A stretch of DNA of 64,000 nt from Amorphophallus konjac (lineage: Eukaryota > Streptophyta > Magnoliopsida > Alismatales > Araceae), in assembly GCA_022559845.1 (NCBI GenBank), contig CM040125.1, positions 322,469,829 through 322,533,828 on the forward strand. The letters are read 5' to 3'. Positions 63,763-64,000 of the stretch are shown here, piece after piece. The notes under the pieces are model-generated. The model was not told the origin of the DNA and searched no databases. It worked only from the letters and a program-made list of their open reading frames with translations. Each line of letters starts with the position of its first letter. Within the stretch, counting starts at the first letter, position 1. A program made the translations under genes and the position numbers.

Positions 63763-63931
63763 GGGCCAGTTTATTTTTCGAATAGGATAAGAACACCGCA
63801 TCCGATGAAAGAGAAAATCGGCTGGGACCCACCGCCTCCTCTCACACACAAGTATGATATTCGACTCCGGACACCGTGTTCGACCTTTTAAGGTCGAACA
63901 CGACATCGGTATTCGAATAATAAAGAGGCCC
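63763..63931. mobile_element. Tourist-like MITE
   Basis: 169 bp with 22-bp terminal inverted repeats (GGGCCAGTTTATTTTTCGAATA and, reversed, GGGCCTCTTTATTATTCGAATA; 19 of 22 match), flanked by TTA duplications at 63760-63762 and 63932-63934. GGGCC ends plus TTA are diagnostic of PIF/Harbinger-derived Tourist MITEs. It contains a 12-bp-arm hairpin at 63876-63901. No coding capacity. Confidence 0.85.
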
Positions 63932-63934
63932 TTA

Positions 63935-64000
63935 ATAAATTAGGAACGTACGACTATGGGGTTGATAGGATAATCGGGAGGATAGTAGCGTACCTTCTTC
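63935..64000. other. Window end, nothing recognised
   Basis: 66 bp without identifiable features. Confidence 0.5.

Overview
This is plant nuclear DNA made almost entirely of transposable elements. The evidence is Ty3/gypsy Tat-lineage and Ty1/copia SIRE-like retrotransposon coding remnants, an antisense plant-mobile-domain gene, primer sites matching plant initiator Met tRNA, a hAT BED-finger fragment and a Tourist-type MITE. The species cannot be named from the sequence, and I see no ordinary single-copy host gene. All identifications rest on reading translations and repeats by eye; no database search was run. Layout: (1) 1-10599 is a 5'-truncated minus-strand Tat element (Tat-1): decayed protease, RT, RNase H, archaeal-type RNase H and integrase, a 3' region with three tandem-repeat families (945-4766), and the tail of an antisense coiled-coil ORF (1-513). 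(2) 10600-19311 is a plus-strand LTR element with no pol, a long Pro-rich reading frame broken by one TAG, and many short stem-loops. Its LTRs are diverged and flanked by unlike sequence, and it carries a 100-N assembly gap. (3) 19312-45015 is a second, plus-strand Tat element (Tat-2): end of archaeal RNase H, integrase, a 138-bp tandem array, an antisense multi-exon plant-mobile-domain gene (42240 down to 36514) and a probable 3' LTR. (4) Inside Tat-2 lies a nest of two related minus-strand non-autonomous chromodomain retrotransposons. The outer one is 22349-36311 (TSD CTATT) and the inner one 22522-29153 (TSD TTGAC). Both lack RT, RNase H and integrase core and share an unrecognised central protein region. 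(5) 45016-56310 is minisatellite DNA of about 25-bp GGCAC-type units, split by a minus-strand SIRE-like copia derivative (46019-55321). (6) 57165-61599 is a decayed copia element with a gag pseudogene, four copies of a 20-bp stem-loop, an iMet primer site and a 1.65-kb LTR. (7) 61602-64000 holds a truncated hAT BED-finger protein with a possible intron, a SINE-like tail and a Tourist MITE with TTA duplications. Two points deserve most attention. First, the nested chromodomain elements share an architecture (capsid- or protease-like N-terminus, unknown core with [FY]GCPGPP motifs, integrase tail and chromodomain, stop codon inside the 3' LTR) from which all catalytic pol domains are absent. Second, several unrelated elements carry arrays of short inverted repeats, mostly with a 5-nt loop, some with apparently compensatory changes in the stem.
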